64,000 nucleotides of DNA, taken from the NCBI GenBank assembly GCA_021797355.1, contig JAJZZX010000003.1, positions 141,937 through 205,936 on the forward strand, read 5' to 3'. Source of the stretch: Thermoplasmata archaeon (lineage in GTDB: Archaea > Thermoplasmatota > Thermoplasmata > Thermoplasmatales > Thermoplasmataceae). This document shows, one piece after another, positions 33,962-42,989 of this stretch. Each line of letters begins with the position of its first letter. Position 1 is the first letter of the stretch. The position numbers and the translations under genes were made by a program. Under the pieces are notes generated by a model that worked only from the letters and a program-made list of their open reading frames with translations, was not told the origin of the DNA and ran no database searches.

Positions 33962-36900
33962 TTGAGAAAGGGTTTGAAAGTTACAGCAATAATGATTTCC
34001 ATATTGGTGGTTTCTTCAGCCTTGGCTATGGTGGGTGCAAGCTTCACCCATGGACAGCCCATAGGTAAGGAAAAACTTCCACCAACCAATACTAAAGTGA
34101 ATTATTTCTCTATGCCCTATCACATTAATAAAAAGCATTCTTCAGCAGAGTCTGATACGGTTCAGTTATCCGGGTCGGGGCTCATGGAACAATTTACTTT
34201 CATTGAGTCCGGCCTCCCCTCTGGCACTCTATGGTCAGTTGCCATCGCAAATCAGACAATTTCCTCAAGAAACCAGAGCATGTCGTTGAACCTGGAATCA
34301 GGACTTTACTCTTACCGGGAGAATAATGCCGTCAACTTTTTTTCACCACAGTCTAGTGGTACCATAAACACTGCCTCCAGATCATTGCTAATCCAATTTT
34401 ATGGGATTTTTAATGTCACCAAGAGCCTTAACCTGACATCCGGCTCTTTATCGTCTGCGCTGCCTTCTCTCAATAATTCAGCTGCCCTTTCCTATGGAGT
34501 TTACGATAAATGGAGCAGTTCCATCCTTGTAGCAGACTATTCAAGCGGAAAAATTGTAGAAGTAAACGCAACATCACTTGCAATTGAAAAAGCAGTTAAT
34601 TTGGGATATGCCCCTAAGGATATTGCTGTTGGCAACCTCGGCACTGTTTACGTACTGTCAAGTTCTTACATTACCGAACTGAACAGCTCGCTGATTCCTG
34701 TCAGATTTATAAAGCTCGACACAACAGATGCAAGATCAATTGCTTATAATCCCTCATCTGGACTTATTTTTGTTGGCACATATTCAAATGGCACGCTTAT
34801 CTTCAATTCCTCTAGCATGCAGCAGACAGGGTCACTTCCTTATGCTGATGTCCAGAGCACTCAGGGCATATTCGTGTTACCTGATTCCGTGAATACATAT
34901 ATTGCCAGTTATAGTAACGATACTCTAATAGAACTTGCTGGCACTAATGTTGTCAGGTATTACACAATTCCAGCTTCGCCAATATCCATTCTGGAAATCC
35001 CTCATGGTACCATGATTATTTCCACATTTCCAAGCCCGCAAACTGGCTTCTCACTTTTCAGGCTTAATCTTTCCAGTGGAAACGTCACTGGCATAATTAA
35101 TGCCACAATCGAAGTTGCATTAGCTTATGACCCGCAGATAGATACTGTGCTGGCAGGATCAGTTTGTGCTTCCCCAGAAGTCTTGGTTATGAATTCCCGG
35201 TATTCAGGGTTAGCTGAGAATATATCTACCGTTATGCAGCCATATTTCATGATATATGATCCGGAGATTGATGCAGTAGTTTCCGGCGGTATCTTTTCCA
35301 ACGGACTTGAAATCCTTTCATTATCAGATCTTCCTGTCACGCTAACATTTTCAGAAACCGGCCTGCCAAATGGAGTAACATGGTCAGTAAAGGCAGATAA
35401 CTATACCATATCATCAGACTCAAGCCATCTTAATTTTACTGTGATTCCAGGTAACATAAGCTACGTCGTTAAAGCGCCCCAAAACTTTACTGCACAGACG
35501 CAGGGATATGCCGTTGTAGGCAGCCAAAACTATTCTGTTAAGATTGAATTCTATCCCCTCTATGATGTTAAATTTATAGAATCAGGGCTTCCCAGTGGTT
35601 CTGAATGGAATGTTAATTTTACCGGATTTAATCTGTCATCAGATTCACATTCTTTGGTATTCAAGGCCACAAGTGGACTTCACAGCTATGTCATTTACGG
35701 CAGTGGCATGTATTCAAGCAGTTTTCCGAAGGGATACATCAATGTATCAGGGAACGAGACAATAAATGTAGAATTCACAGGTAATCCTTCAAGGGTTCAG
35801 TTTAGATCTAGTGGCCTACCAGCGTCGCAGCCCTGGTATGTCAAAGTGGATGGACTCATCCTGGCATCGAGTGGGAATTATTTGAACACATCAGCGGCTC
35901 CTGGAAGTTACAACTACACTATCCTTTCAATTCCGGGTTACAAGGCTTACCCATCCACTGGATCTTTCTTGTCATCCTCATCCGTTCCTATCAACATTAC
36001 CTGGAAGCCTGTCTTGTATAATGTCACGATTACTGAAACTGGCCTCCCCTCTGGATATACCTGGGCGATCAATGTGTCCGGCTCCGTTTACTGGAACAAT
36101 GGGAATACCACAGTGCTGCAGCTGCCCAATGGATCTTTCCAGATGCATGCATTCGTTAAAGGTGCGGTATACTCCGCACTTCCGGTTCATTTTAGCATAA
36201 ATGGCTCAGAAATTGCAGTTTCAGTAATTTTCACGGCAGTTCTCTATGATATTGCGATTCATGAGGAAGGCCTTCCACAAGGATATTCCTGGAAAATATC
36301 TCTTAGCAATGGAATGGTGGCTGCCGCTGCTGCCGGAATTCCAATCAGTCTTTCGTTGATGAATGGCACATACCAGGCATCTTTACAGGATTCAAGCACT
36401 TCATATCGGCCCATTTATGAGCAGATAAACTTAACAGTTGACGGCGCTTCCTACAATTATACTGTCACGTTTGTTCCAGTTGTCTTCAAGATTGAACTGG
36501 AAATACTGAATCTTCCTCAGAATACTAGCTGGTCACTATTCATTGGTACAGCCTCATATACAGGTATAAGTGGACCGCAGTTTGTCACCTATCTTCAAAA
36601 TGGAACATATGGAATAAAGGTCGTCCCTTCAAACCATGATTATCATTCATTTTCAGGCAGCGTAAATGTCTCCGGGGCAGGTAAAACTATTAAGGTTATC
36701 CTAAGTCCTGTACTGTTCGTGGTTAATTTCACCGAGAGAGGATTGCCCCCTGGATCAGAGTGGTACATTGCAGGTCAAAACGGATCTAACCTAATTACAT
36801 CTGGCAGCGTACAGTCAGCTCTCTTCATGAATGGTTCCTATTCACTTAGATACATATCATTCAGCCCTGAATTTAAGGGAGGAACTGTTAGTTTTGTTGT

Positions 36901-38248
36901 TGATGGTCACAGCCTCAATTTATCTCTGCATTTTACGCTAGTTCAGTATGAGGTTGTTTTCTCCGTTGCAGGCCAGTACAGGCCTGAGTCATGGTACCTT
37001 TCTATAGATGGTGGAAAATATGTTGAGTACAATTCACTAAGTGCAGCTCTGTTTCTGCCAAATGGAACATACACATTTCTGGCATCTCAGGGGAACACCT
37101 CGTGGGGAGAGGCAACTGGGAATTTCACCGTTTCAGGTTCTGCCTTAAGTGTTACAATAATTTTTAAACCTGTAGAATACAGGGTCAATTTCACTCTTGA
37201 CGATGCAAGTCACATTGCTTCTTGGTATCTGAACATCTCAGGAATGAAGTATCTTGCATCAGGGAAATCGTATTCCGTTTACTTGCAAAATGGCACATAT
37301 TCATTTTCTATCAGCGGAATTCCAGGTTTCATCTCATATACGTCAAACTTTTCAGTTGACGGCAAAAATATGGATATATCTGTGCATCTAGCATCAGATA
37401 GCCACCTAGTCATCTTCAAAACCGATCTTGCGAGGGGTGAGAACTGGTACTTGAATATGTCCAATGGCGAAAACTTTACAATTGACACTCCCGTTTTTCA
37501 TGTTGCTCTCGCTAACGGAAACTACTCATTCACAATTTACAGCAGCGGGTATCGGCTATATGCTGGTAACTTAACTCTGAAAGATACCAATATTGTTCTG
37601 CATATAGATCTAATTCCCGTAAAGTTACAAGTTATATTCAGGGAAACAGGGTTGCCTTCTGGCACCATCTGGGGCATAAACATCAATGGCAGCACTTTCC
37701 GTTCATCTGCCAGAACAATACAGGTGGAACTCCCGGCAGGACATTATTCATTAAACGTTTCAGCTATTCCAGGGTATATGGCGCAGGCACCGGGCAATTT
37801 TAATTTGAATCATGCCCACATGCATATTCATATTCATTTCCGTAAGGTGCATGAGCAATTTTACCCTGTTACAATATCGTCTTTTGCGCCACCAGGGGTT
37901 TTGATTTCTGTAAGTATTAACGGTACAGCCATATTGCATCCAATATTTCAGTTGCCGGATGGAAACTACACCGTTGATGTTTCTATCTGGCAGAAAGGAA
38001 GCCCATGTACAGCAGAGTTTAATTTCTCTGTGAATGGAACCGGTGTCTCTATCCTAATAATCATCGCTCCACCGGCAGTTGCAACATTTATAGTATATAA
38101 TTTACCACCAGGGCCTCTCTTGCCTGGCCCAGAAAATATGCCGGCAAACATTCCGCCTTCTCAACCGCTTCCTCCGCCACCACCACCGCCTCTTCCTGGT
38201 TTAAATCCAGGTTTTCACCCAGTGGAACAATTTTTTACAAGAATCTGA
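33962..38248 (+). CDS. Giant secreted repeat protein (thermopsin-associated 'ESGLPSGT.W' repeats, beta-propeller segment)
   Basis: 1428 aa from TTG 33962; the frame is open upstream (TTG 33893, ATG 33905), but a TATA-like TTTCTTTTTATGC lies 28 nt before 33962 and this start gives a clean signal peptide (RKGLK, then a hydrophobic core). The ectodomain has a first repeat (FIESGLPSGTLWSV), a region ~170-440 resembling a YVTN/NHL-type beta-propeller (LVADYSSGKIVEV, IFVGTYSNGTLIF), then about eleven ~80-aa beta units beginning with variants of FTESGLPSGTxW. Later copies lose the GLP core. A proline-rich tail (PPPPPPPLPG) ends it, without membrane anchor. Many N-x-S/T sequons. Likely cell-surface or secreted adhesin or matrix component. 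Confidence 0.82.
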   Translation: MRKGLKVTAIMISILVVSSALAMVGASFTHGQPIGKEKLPPTNTKVNYFSMPYHINKKHSSAESDTVQLSGSGLMEQFTFIESGLPSGTLWSVAIANQTISSRNQSMSLNLESGLYSYRENNAVNFFSPQSSGTINTASRSLLIQFYGIFNVTKSLNLTSGSLSSALPSLNNSAALSYGVYDKWSSSILVADYSSGKIVEVNATSLAIEKAVNLGYAPKDIAVGNLGTVYVLSSSYITELNSSLIPVRFIKLDTTDARSIAYNPSSGLIFVGTYSNGTLIFNSSSMQQTGSLPYADVQSTQGIFVLPDSVNTYIASYSNDTLIELAGTNVVRYYTIPASPISILEIPHGTMIISTFPSPQTGFSLFRLNLSSGNVTGIINATIEVALAYDPQIDTVLAGSVCASPEVLVMNSRYSGLAENISTVMQPYFMIYDPEIDAVVSGGIFSNGLEILSLSDLPVTLTFSETGLPNGVTWSVKADNYTISSDSSHLNFTVIPGNISYVVKAPQNFTAQTQGYAVVGSQNYSVKIEFYPLYDVKFIESGLPSGSEWNVNFTGFNLSSDSHSLVFKATSGLHSYVIYGSGMYSSSFPKGYINVSGNETINVEFTGNPSRVQFRSSGLPASQPWYVKVDGLILASSGNYLNTSAAPGSYNYTILSIPGYKAYPSTGSFLSSSSVPINITWKPVLYNVTITETGLPSGYTWAINVSGSVYWNNGNTTVLQLPNGSFQMHAFVKGAVYSALPVHFSINGSEIAVSVIFTAVLYDIAIHEEGLPQGYSWKISLSNGMVAAAAAGIPISLSLMNGTYQASLQDSSTSYRPIYEQINLTVDGASYNYTVTFVPVVFKIELEILNLPQNTSWSLFIGTASYTGISGPQFVTYLQNGTYGIKVVPSNHDYHSFSGSVNVSGAGKTIKVILSPVLFVVNFTERGLPPGSEWYIAGQNGSNLITSGSVQSALFMNGSYSLRYISFSPEFKGGTVSFVVDGHSLNLSLHFTLVQYEVVFSVAGQYRPESWYLSIDGGKYVEYNSLSAALFLPNGTYTFLASQGNTSWGEATGNFTVSGSALSVTIIFKPVEYRVNFTLDDASHIASWYLNISGMKYLASGKSYSVYLQNGTYSFSISGIPGFISYTSNFSVDGKNMDISVHLASDSHLVIFKTDLARGENWYLNMSNGENFTIDTPVFHVALANGNYSFTIYSSGYRLYAGNLTLKDTNIVLHIDLIPVKLQVIFRETGLPSGTIWGININGSTFRSSARTIQVELPAGHYSLNVSAIPGYMAQAPGNFNLNHAHMHIHIHFRKVHEQFYPVTISSFAPPGVLISVSINGTAILHPIFQLPDGNYTVDVSIWQKGSPCTAEFNFSVNGTGVSILIIIAPPAVATFIVYNLPPGPLLPGPENMPANIPPSQPLPPPPPPPLPGLNPGFHPVEQFFTRI

Positions 38249-39083
38249 TAACATTGGACAAAACAGTTGCAATGAAGAACAAATAAGCAAGAAGAGTGAA
38301 GTAGAAGGATGTTCTGTATATGTTCCGTAGGCTTCTGAGTTGGGGCAGTATTGCCCCTATGGAAAGAAAAAGGGCGAGCAGCGTTACATATACAACTATT
38401 TTTCCAGTGAGGTTAAAGGCATTAATCCATGACATTGAGGGTGCAAATAAGGATGCGGTGAAAACAGCTAAAATTGCACTTTCCACCACTATAACGGTAT
38501 GGCGTGAAATGCCAGCAGTAAAATAAATCATTGAAATGATTGCTTCGAAAATGGATACCGAAAGGACAACTGCTATTGCAATGTTTCCGGCAGTAGTTAA
38601 GTGGGGAAGAAAAACATAAAGATATTTAAACGGAGTGGTAAGAAGCAAAATGCCGGCCCAAACCATAATGGCTAAGAATATTCTATAAGCAGCAAATAAA
38701 GGGCTGTTCCAGGGAATGCTATGGCGAATATCGCTCTCAATCTTGGTGCTCAACTTATACAGATCAGGCCTGAACATGCCACAATTTAATGCGTACAACA
38801 GTGAGAATGGAAGTTTTGAAGGCTTGTAATCCTTTCGAAGCTGTGTCGAAAGATAACCGCCGCCTTGCCAGAGCATTCCAGTAATGTTTGCATCTGTCCA
38901 GTCCATATAATAAAAGGGTGATGAAAATGGCGAGACTTCCAGCTTTCCCGTAACTATGAATTTTAAGGAGGAATACGATTTTCCAATCCATCCAAGAACG
39001 ATAAACAGCAGTAAAGCTAGAACTGTTGCTAAAAGATATTGCGGCCAGAAAATAATAACGTTCCCAATGGCTATTGTAATCAT
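38235..39083 (-). CDS. Multi-span membrane protein of a putative surface-fibre locus
   Basis: 282 aa with a first span at ~12-33, a ~90-residue loop containing aromatic and charged residues (DWTDANITGMLWQGGG), and four to five C-terminal spans from ~128 on. No family recognised; no catalytic Ser/Lys pair of signal peptidases was seen. It ends a three-gene minus-strand set behind two secreted proteins (12-nt gap), so it may anchor, export or process them. Its 3' end overlaps the convergent giant protein by 14 nt. Confidence 0.65.
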   Translation of the reverse strand: MITIAIGNVIIFWPQYLLATVLALLLFIVLGWIGKSYSSLKFIVTGKLEVSPFSSPFYYMDWTDANITGMLWQGGGYLSTQLRKDYKPSKLPFSLLYALNCGMFRPDLYKLSTKIESDIRHSIPWNSPLFAAYRIFLAIMVWAGILLLTTPFKYLYVFLPHLTTAGNIAIAVVLSVSIFEAIISMIYFTAGISRHTVIVVESAILAVFTASLFAPSMSWINAFNLTGKIVVYVTLLALFLSIGAILPQLRSLRNIYRTSFYFTLLAYLFFIATVLSNVIRFL

Positions 39084-39094
39084 GTTTGACTTAC

Positions 39095-39700
39095 CTAGTA
39101 CAATGTCACGTAATTAACTGTGGTTTTGAGAGAATAACTAGATCCAACAAAGCTTGAACCATTCAAAGTATTGAAAGGCAAGGCCAAAGTTATGCTGAAC
39201 TGTGCCTGTCCTTGTTCTGTAAATTCACTTGAGACCGTGAATAATTCCCCGATTGTAACTAAGCTATTGGAAGCGATTGTTATGTTACTACTTTTTTCTG
39301 ATATGGCTGTTCCATTGCTGAAATTAGCAACTATTACCCTACAGTATCCCTTATCCGGCAAATAACCATAGACAGTTACCGATGTAACATACTTCATTCC
39401 CGAATATTGAGAAAGAGTTGCTGTCAGATTTAGTTCGTAAGAACCTCCGTTTTTAAAGTCCACTGCCTTTGAAATGTTGATGCTCCCAGGGCTGGATGTT
39501 GAATAAGAAAGCTGTGCAGAGCTGTTGTAGGGATTCATCTTGTCTGTCAGCCCGTTAAAGGTTGTTGCAGAAAGTTTAAGGTCAGAAGACGAGTGTATTA
39601 CAGATACCTCATACCCATTGCTAACTATTACAGATCCAGCAGAAGCAACTGGAAGTACTACAGCAATGATAATAAATAAAATGAGGTATCGCAATCTCAT
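39095..39700 (-). CDS. Small secreted beta-rich protein (fibre-subunit-like)
   Basis: 201 aa. Signal peptide RLRYLILFIIIAVVLPVASA, then a mature beta-rich chain beginning GSVIVSNGYEVSVIHSSSD. It has repeated strand patterns, N-x-S/T sites and no cysteine pair apart from a single Cys (KGYCRV). It resembles its upstream neighbour in length, signal peptide end and the V-N-x-Y/I-x-V-S-V start, so the two are probably paralogous or structurally related. The general plan recalls TasA/camelysin-like and archaeal bundling-pilus subunits (inference). ATG at 39700, 8 nt after the neighbour's stop. Confidence 0.6.
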   Translation of the reverse strand: MRLRYLILFIIIAVVLPVASAGSVIVSNGYEVSVIHSSSDLKLSATTFNGLTDKMNPYNSSAQLSYSTSSPGSINISKAVDFKNGGSYELNLTATLSQYSGMKYVTSVTVYGYLPDKGYCRVIVANFSNGTAISEKSSNITIASNSLVTIGELFTVSSEFTEQGQAQFSITLALPFNTLNGSSFVGSSYSLKTTVNYVTLY

Positions 39701-39707
39701 TTTGCCC

Positions 39708-40241
39708 TCAGCTTACCTGCATATTCAGTGAGAATGTTCCAGCCTGAGCATTTTCTGTCACAATGGACAGATAAAGTACTACACCCTGCCCTGAAATATG
39801 TATTGGGCCATTGCTGCCAGATATTAGGGCAACGCCACCTAAGTTGCCTGATAAGTCTCCGGTGAAAGTCATTAGAGAAGAGCTGTAATATATGAAGACC
39901 CCTGACGGAATCGAGCCATTGAACCATATATATACAGGTGAATTAGACGTAGAATCGTTGTATACTTCGAGTACATTTGTCATAACAACATATCCAGTTC
40001 CAGGTATTGAGTTCAACGTGACCGTTGTATTTGTAAACTTTGAATTATCTCCCACTATCCCGATATAACCGCTAGAGTTTGCCTGTCTGTAGGCTGGTCC
40101 AGCTGTAAGGTAAACTTGATTGGGATGGAAATTTGATACGCTAACGTCGATATTATTGTTAACAACAACAGCAGCGGTAGTAACAAGAGGTACAAGCATG
40201 GCGAGAACAACAGAAATGGCAATCACAAAATTTTTGCGCAT
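39708..40241 (-). CDS. Small secreted beta-rich protein (fibre-subunit-like), first gene of the locus
   Basis: 177 aa. Signal peptide RKNFVIAISVVLAMLVPLVTTA, mature start VVVNNNIDVSVSNFHPNQVYL. The C-terminal part ends LYLSIVTENAQAGTFSLNMQVS, very like the 'GTYTL.L.I' ending of TasA-type fibre subunits, and the middle has TNVLEVYNDSTSNSPVYIWFNGS. ATG at 40241 has an AT-rich ATTATATAAAT box about 25 nt upstream on the minus strand, so this is the promoter-proximal gene of the three-gene set. Family assignment is by pattern only. Confidence 0.6.
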   Translation of the reverse strand: MRKNFVIAISVVLAMLVPLVTTAAVVVNNNIDVSVSNFHPNQVYLTAGPAYRQANSSGYIGIVGDNSKFTNTTVTLNSIPGTGYVVMTNVLEVYNDSTSNSPVYIWFNGSIPSGVFIYYSSSLMTFTGDLSGNLGGVALISGSNGPIHISGQGVVLYLSIVTENAQAGTFSLNMQVS

Positions 40242-40935
40242 GCCTAATAATTACCATGCATTATATAAATTTCTCATTCTTTGAAACAACAAGGTGCATT
40301 AGTAGAATCATTAACCGATATAGACTTCCTCCTGGAACTGCAAATTGCAGGTTTCCTGAAATCTTACATATGGTGTTGGATTCCATAGGGTTTAATGGAA
40401 ACTGCTCCATATATTTCGCATTCATTTCTTTTTAAAGATTATTTATGGGTAGATTCTACAGGACAGACTGTATCGATGCCGATGCTCTTTCTATATTGAA
40501 TGCCTGAAACATAAGATAATTAAAAATCCAAACGACCGGATCCTTCGGAATCATTATGCCAATCATAGGAGAGGTCATTTCATCGCCATTGTTAAGTTCA
40601 GAACTCAGATAGATGGTTCTAGGTCATACCCAAGACCATTGTCATATCATGGGGAATTCAGGATCAAAAGAAATGAAAGGTTGAACCATCCTCTGTCTAA
40701 TTCAGTTTTCAGTTTGCCCAATCAGTGTCAGTATGGAGCGATCAGAATGTCATTTCCATATCTGAAAAAATTTTGCATATGCAATCCCAAAGCGCCTTAA
40801 GGCAATCCGCTGAAGATTTATAAATTCATGACGCTACAGCCTTTGACCTGATGGCAAAGCCTTGCTTTAATTGGCAAAAAATTGACACTAGAACCTACAT
40901 ATTATTCTTAAATATGATTCACCGTATTTTATCTT
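40242..40935. other. Long spacer, no gene recognised
   Basis: 694 bp between divergent units. Only very short frames occur. The left end carries the promoter of the fibre-like locus, the right end a TATA-like ATATTATTCTTAAATATG before the DUF2079 gene. The middle has moderate GC and might once have been coding, but I can match it to nothing. Confidence 0.5.
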
Positions 40936-42900
40936 ATGATAACAGGATCGGCTGAAAGATTCAGGGCACAGTTCAGGTTCACTGGAATATCGTCCATAAT
41001 TAACGCAATTCCATTTGCTGCCCTTGTTTTATCCCTATTTTACTGGATTCCTGTCATATGGCTCAAATATTTCACCCTTCATGACTACGTTTTTGATAGT
41101 GGCGTATTCTATGGATCACTGCATTCAATTTTCTTCCAGCACACCCAACAGTTGCTGCTGCAATATGCTGCTGGATCGACAATTCGCATTATACTCTCCC
41201 CTCTGTCAACGTTCAACAGCATCCTTCTACTCTTGTATCTGCAGCTTATCCTTGTTCTTGGATCTTCAATAACGGTCTTTCTCATCGCCAGGAAAATGTT
41301 TTCGGGCAGGGTTGCACCAGTTCTCCTCTCTTTGTCTTATCTGCTGTATTTCCCAGTTAATGGTTCAATTTTCTTCGATGTACATGCACAGACTTTCTTC
41401 CTTCCCTTGATGCTGGTAGCATACTACCTGGAGATTTCAGGAAAGTACAGGGCTTCATTGGTATTCTTTGTTTTAGCCGGAATCACGAGGTTTCCGATAA
41501 TAGGAATAATAGTGCTTTACTCAATGGCAGACTTTATCTACAGTTACAGGACGCTCAGGAATCCTGAATCAAGAGAAATCAGGAACAAACGTGCCAGGTT
41601 TGCCATGATACTATTTTCCGTCTCCTTCATCATCACGCTCCTGCAGTATTACGAAAACACCTATGTCCTCGGGGTTTCCTCACTGGGAAATATACACTAT
41701 GTTGCAGGATCCACGGTCCTTGGGGGATCACTGGGCACTGACCTTATAACTGTTCTCATATTTGCGGCTCCCCTCCTCCTGCTTCCGCTCTATTACTCAG
41801 AATTTTCCATTATCCTCTGGGCTCTCTTTGGTTTTGCATTCTATACCAACTACTACGGTTACCTGTATCCGTCAGTCTTTACGGATCAGTACTCAGCTCT
41901 GTTCGTGCCGCTTATCTTCATAAGCCTGTTTGCCGGGATCGCTGCGAGAAGCAGCACGGGTAAAATTTATAGTGAAAATAAGACAGGCCGCTTCAATATC
42001 GGCAAGCCTTCACCGCAGATGGCTACAGCCATAAAGATATTCGTAGCTGTTGCAGTCTTTGCGGTGCTTTTCCAGCCATACAGCCCATTGTCTTCACATA
42101 CCAGCGGATCAATGGATATAGCCAACTATACCACCATAGGCATGCTGAATGAAAGAGAGATGCAGTCAGTCATAAACCTCATTCCAACTGATGCTTCCGG
42201 AATAATCTTTCCCGGGAATATGCCGGAAGTGATGATTCATTCGGCCAATGTGAACGGAAGCCTGATTGCTGATACCATAAATGGATATCCACTGTACTGG
42301 TCCCCCCAGTTTTTCCAGTATAATAATTCAATACAGTATGTCATTGGGGACACTACAGACCTTTCAACCACCCCTGTTCCTAACGCATACAATCAGTACG
42401 AGATAACAAGAAATGCCATTTCATCTGGACAGTTTGGTGTCATGGCGGAATACCATGGCGCTTATCTCCTTGGGCGAAATTATTTCGGAAAGCCTGTACT
42501 ATTCAGCCCAATCGCATATCCAAAGGTGGGGTACAGCAGGATGGTCGCCTTGAATTCATCATACAGCATTGACAACGGCCTGCTGCTTCAGAATGCATCA
42601 TCGGCTTCAATATTACCTGCGGAAAGCACGATACTGTATCCAGGTTCTTATGTGGCATACCTGAACCTATCCGAAGTCAAGATAACAGGCCATGGAACAT
42701 TTGAGCTCCGCCTTTCTGCCTTTGATGTGCCAGGAAATACTGTCCTTGACGTTGCAAATCTGATGGACGGGCAATCAACAATAATGATGAACTTTACGCT
42801 GGACAATTTCTATTCTAATGCAAATATATTTATAACAAATCTCACATTTACAGGAACAGTAGCTGTTAACAGCATTTACATGGAGGAAACAGCGGCATAA
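40936..42900 (+). CDS. DUF2079 membrane protein
   Basis: 654 aa with about 10-11 membrane spans in the first two thirds. The signature of DUF2079 is visible: LHDYVFDSGVFYGSLHSIF (aspartate after helix 1) and SIFFDVHAQTFFLPLMLVAYY (the D-x-H motif). These resemble GT-C type glycosyltransferases, with acidic residues in the first exterior loop. The C-terminal ~230 residues form an exterior domain with sequons. It probably acts on lipid-linked sugars outside the membrane, in line with the flippase gene that follows; the reaction is unproven. ATG at 40936. Confidence 0.82.
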   Translation: MITGSAERFRAQFRFTGISSIINAIPFAALVLSLFYWIPVIWLKYFTLHDYVFDSGVFYGSLHSIFFQHTQQLLLQYAAGSTIRIILSPLSTFNSILLLLYLQLILVLGSSITVFLIARKMFSGRVAPVLLSLSYLLYFPVNGSIFFDVHAQTFFLPLMLVAYYLEISGKYRASLVFFVLAGITRFPIIGIIVLYSMADFIYSYRTLRNPESREIRNKRARFAMILFSVSFIITLLQYYENTYVLGVSSLGNIHYVAGSTVLGGSLGTDLITVLIFAAPLLLLPLYYSEFSIILWALFGFAFYTNYYGYLYPSVFTDQYSALFVPLIFISLFAGIAARSSTGKIYSENKTGRFNIGKPSPQMATAIKIFVAVAVFAVLFQPYSPLSSHTSGSMDIANYTTIGMLNEREMQSVINLIPTDASGIIFPGNMPEVMIHSANVNGSLIADTINGYPLYWSPQFFQYNNSIQYVIGDTTDLSTTPVPNAYNQYEITRNAISSGQFGVMAEYHGAYLLGRNYFGKPVLFSPIAYPKVGYSRMVALNSSYSIDNGLLLQNASSASILPAESTILYPGSYVAYLNLSEVKITGHGTFELRLSAFDVPGNTVLDVANLMDGQSTIMMNFTLDNFYSNANIFITNLTFTGTVAVNSIYMEETAA

Positions 42901-42989
42901 AGGTGATCTTCGGTGCACACTTTTGGAATTTTTTGCAGCGCAATGCTCAGCGGGTTCCCAAAGAATTTTAATCATCATCACGCATACTG

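Noticed and set aside
38100..38248. C-terminal membrane anchor of the giant repeat protein
   Set aside because: The tail is proline-rich and polar and has no hydrophobic stretch of 18 or more residues, so no anchor was called.
39291..39731. Plus-strand frames opposite the fibre-like genes
   Set aside because: Hydrophobic-looking but antisense to genes with clear signal peptides and tight operon spacing; shadows.
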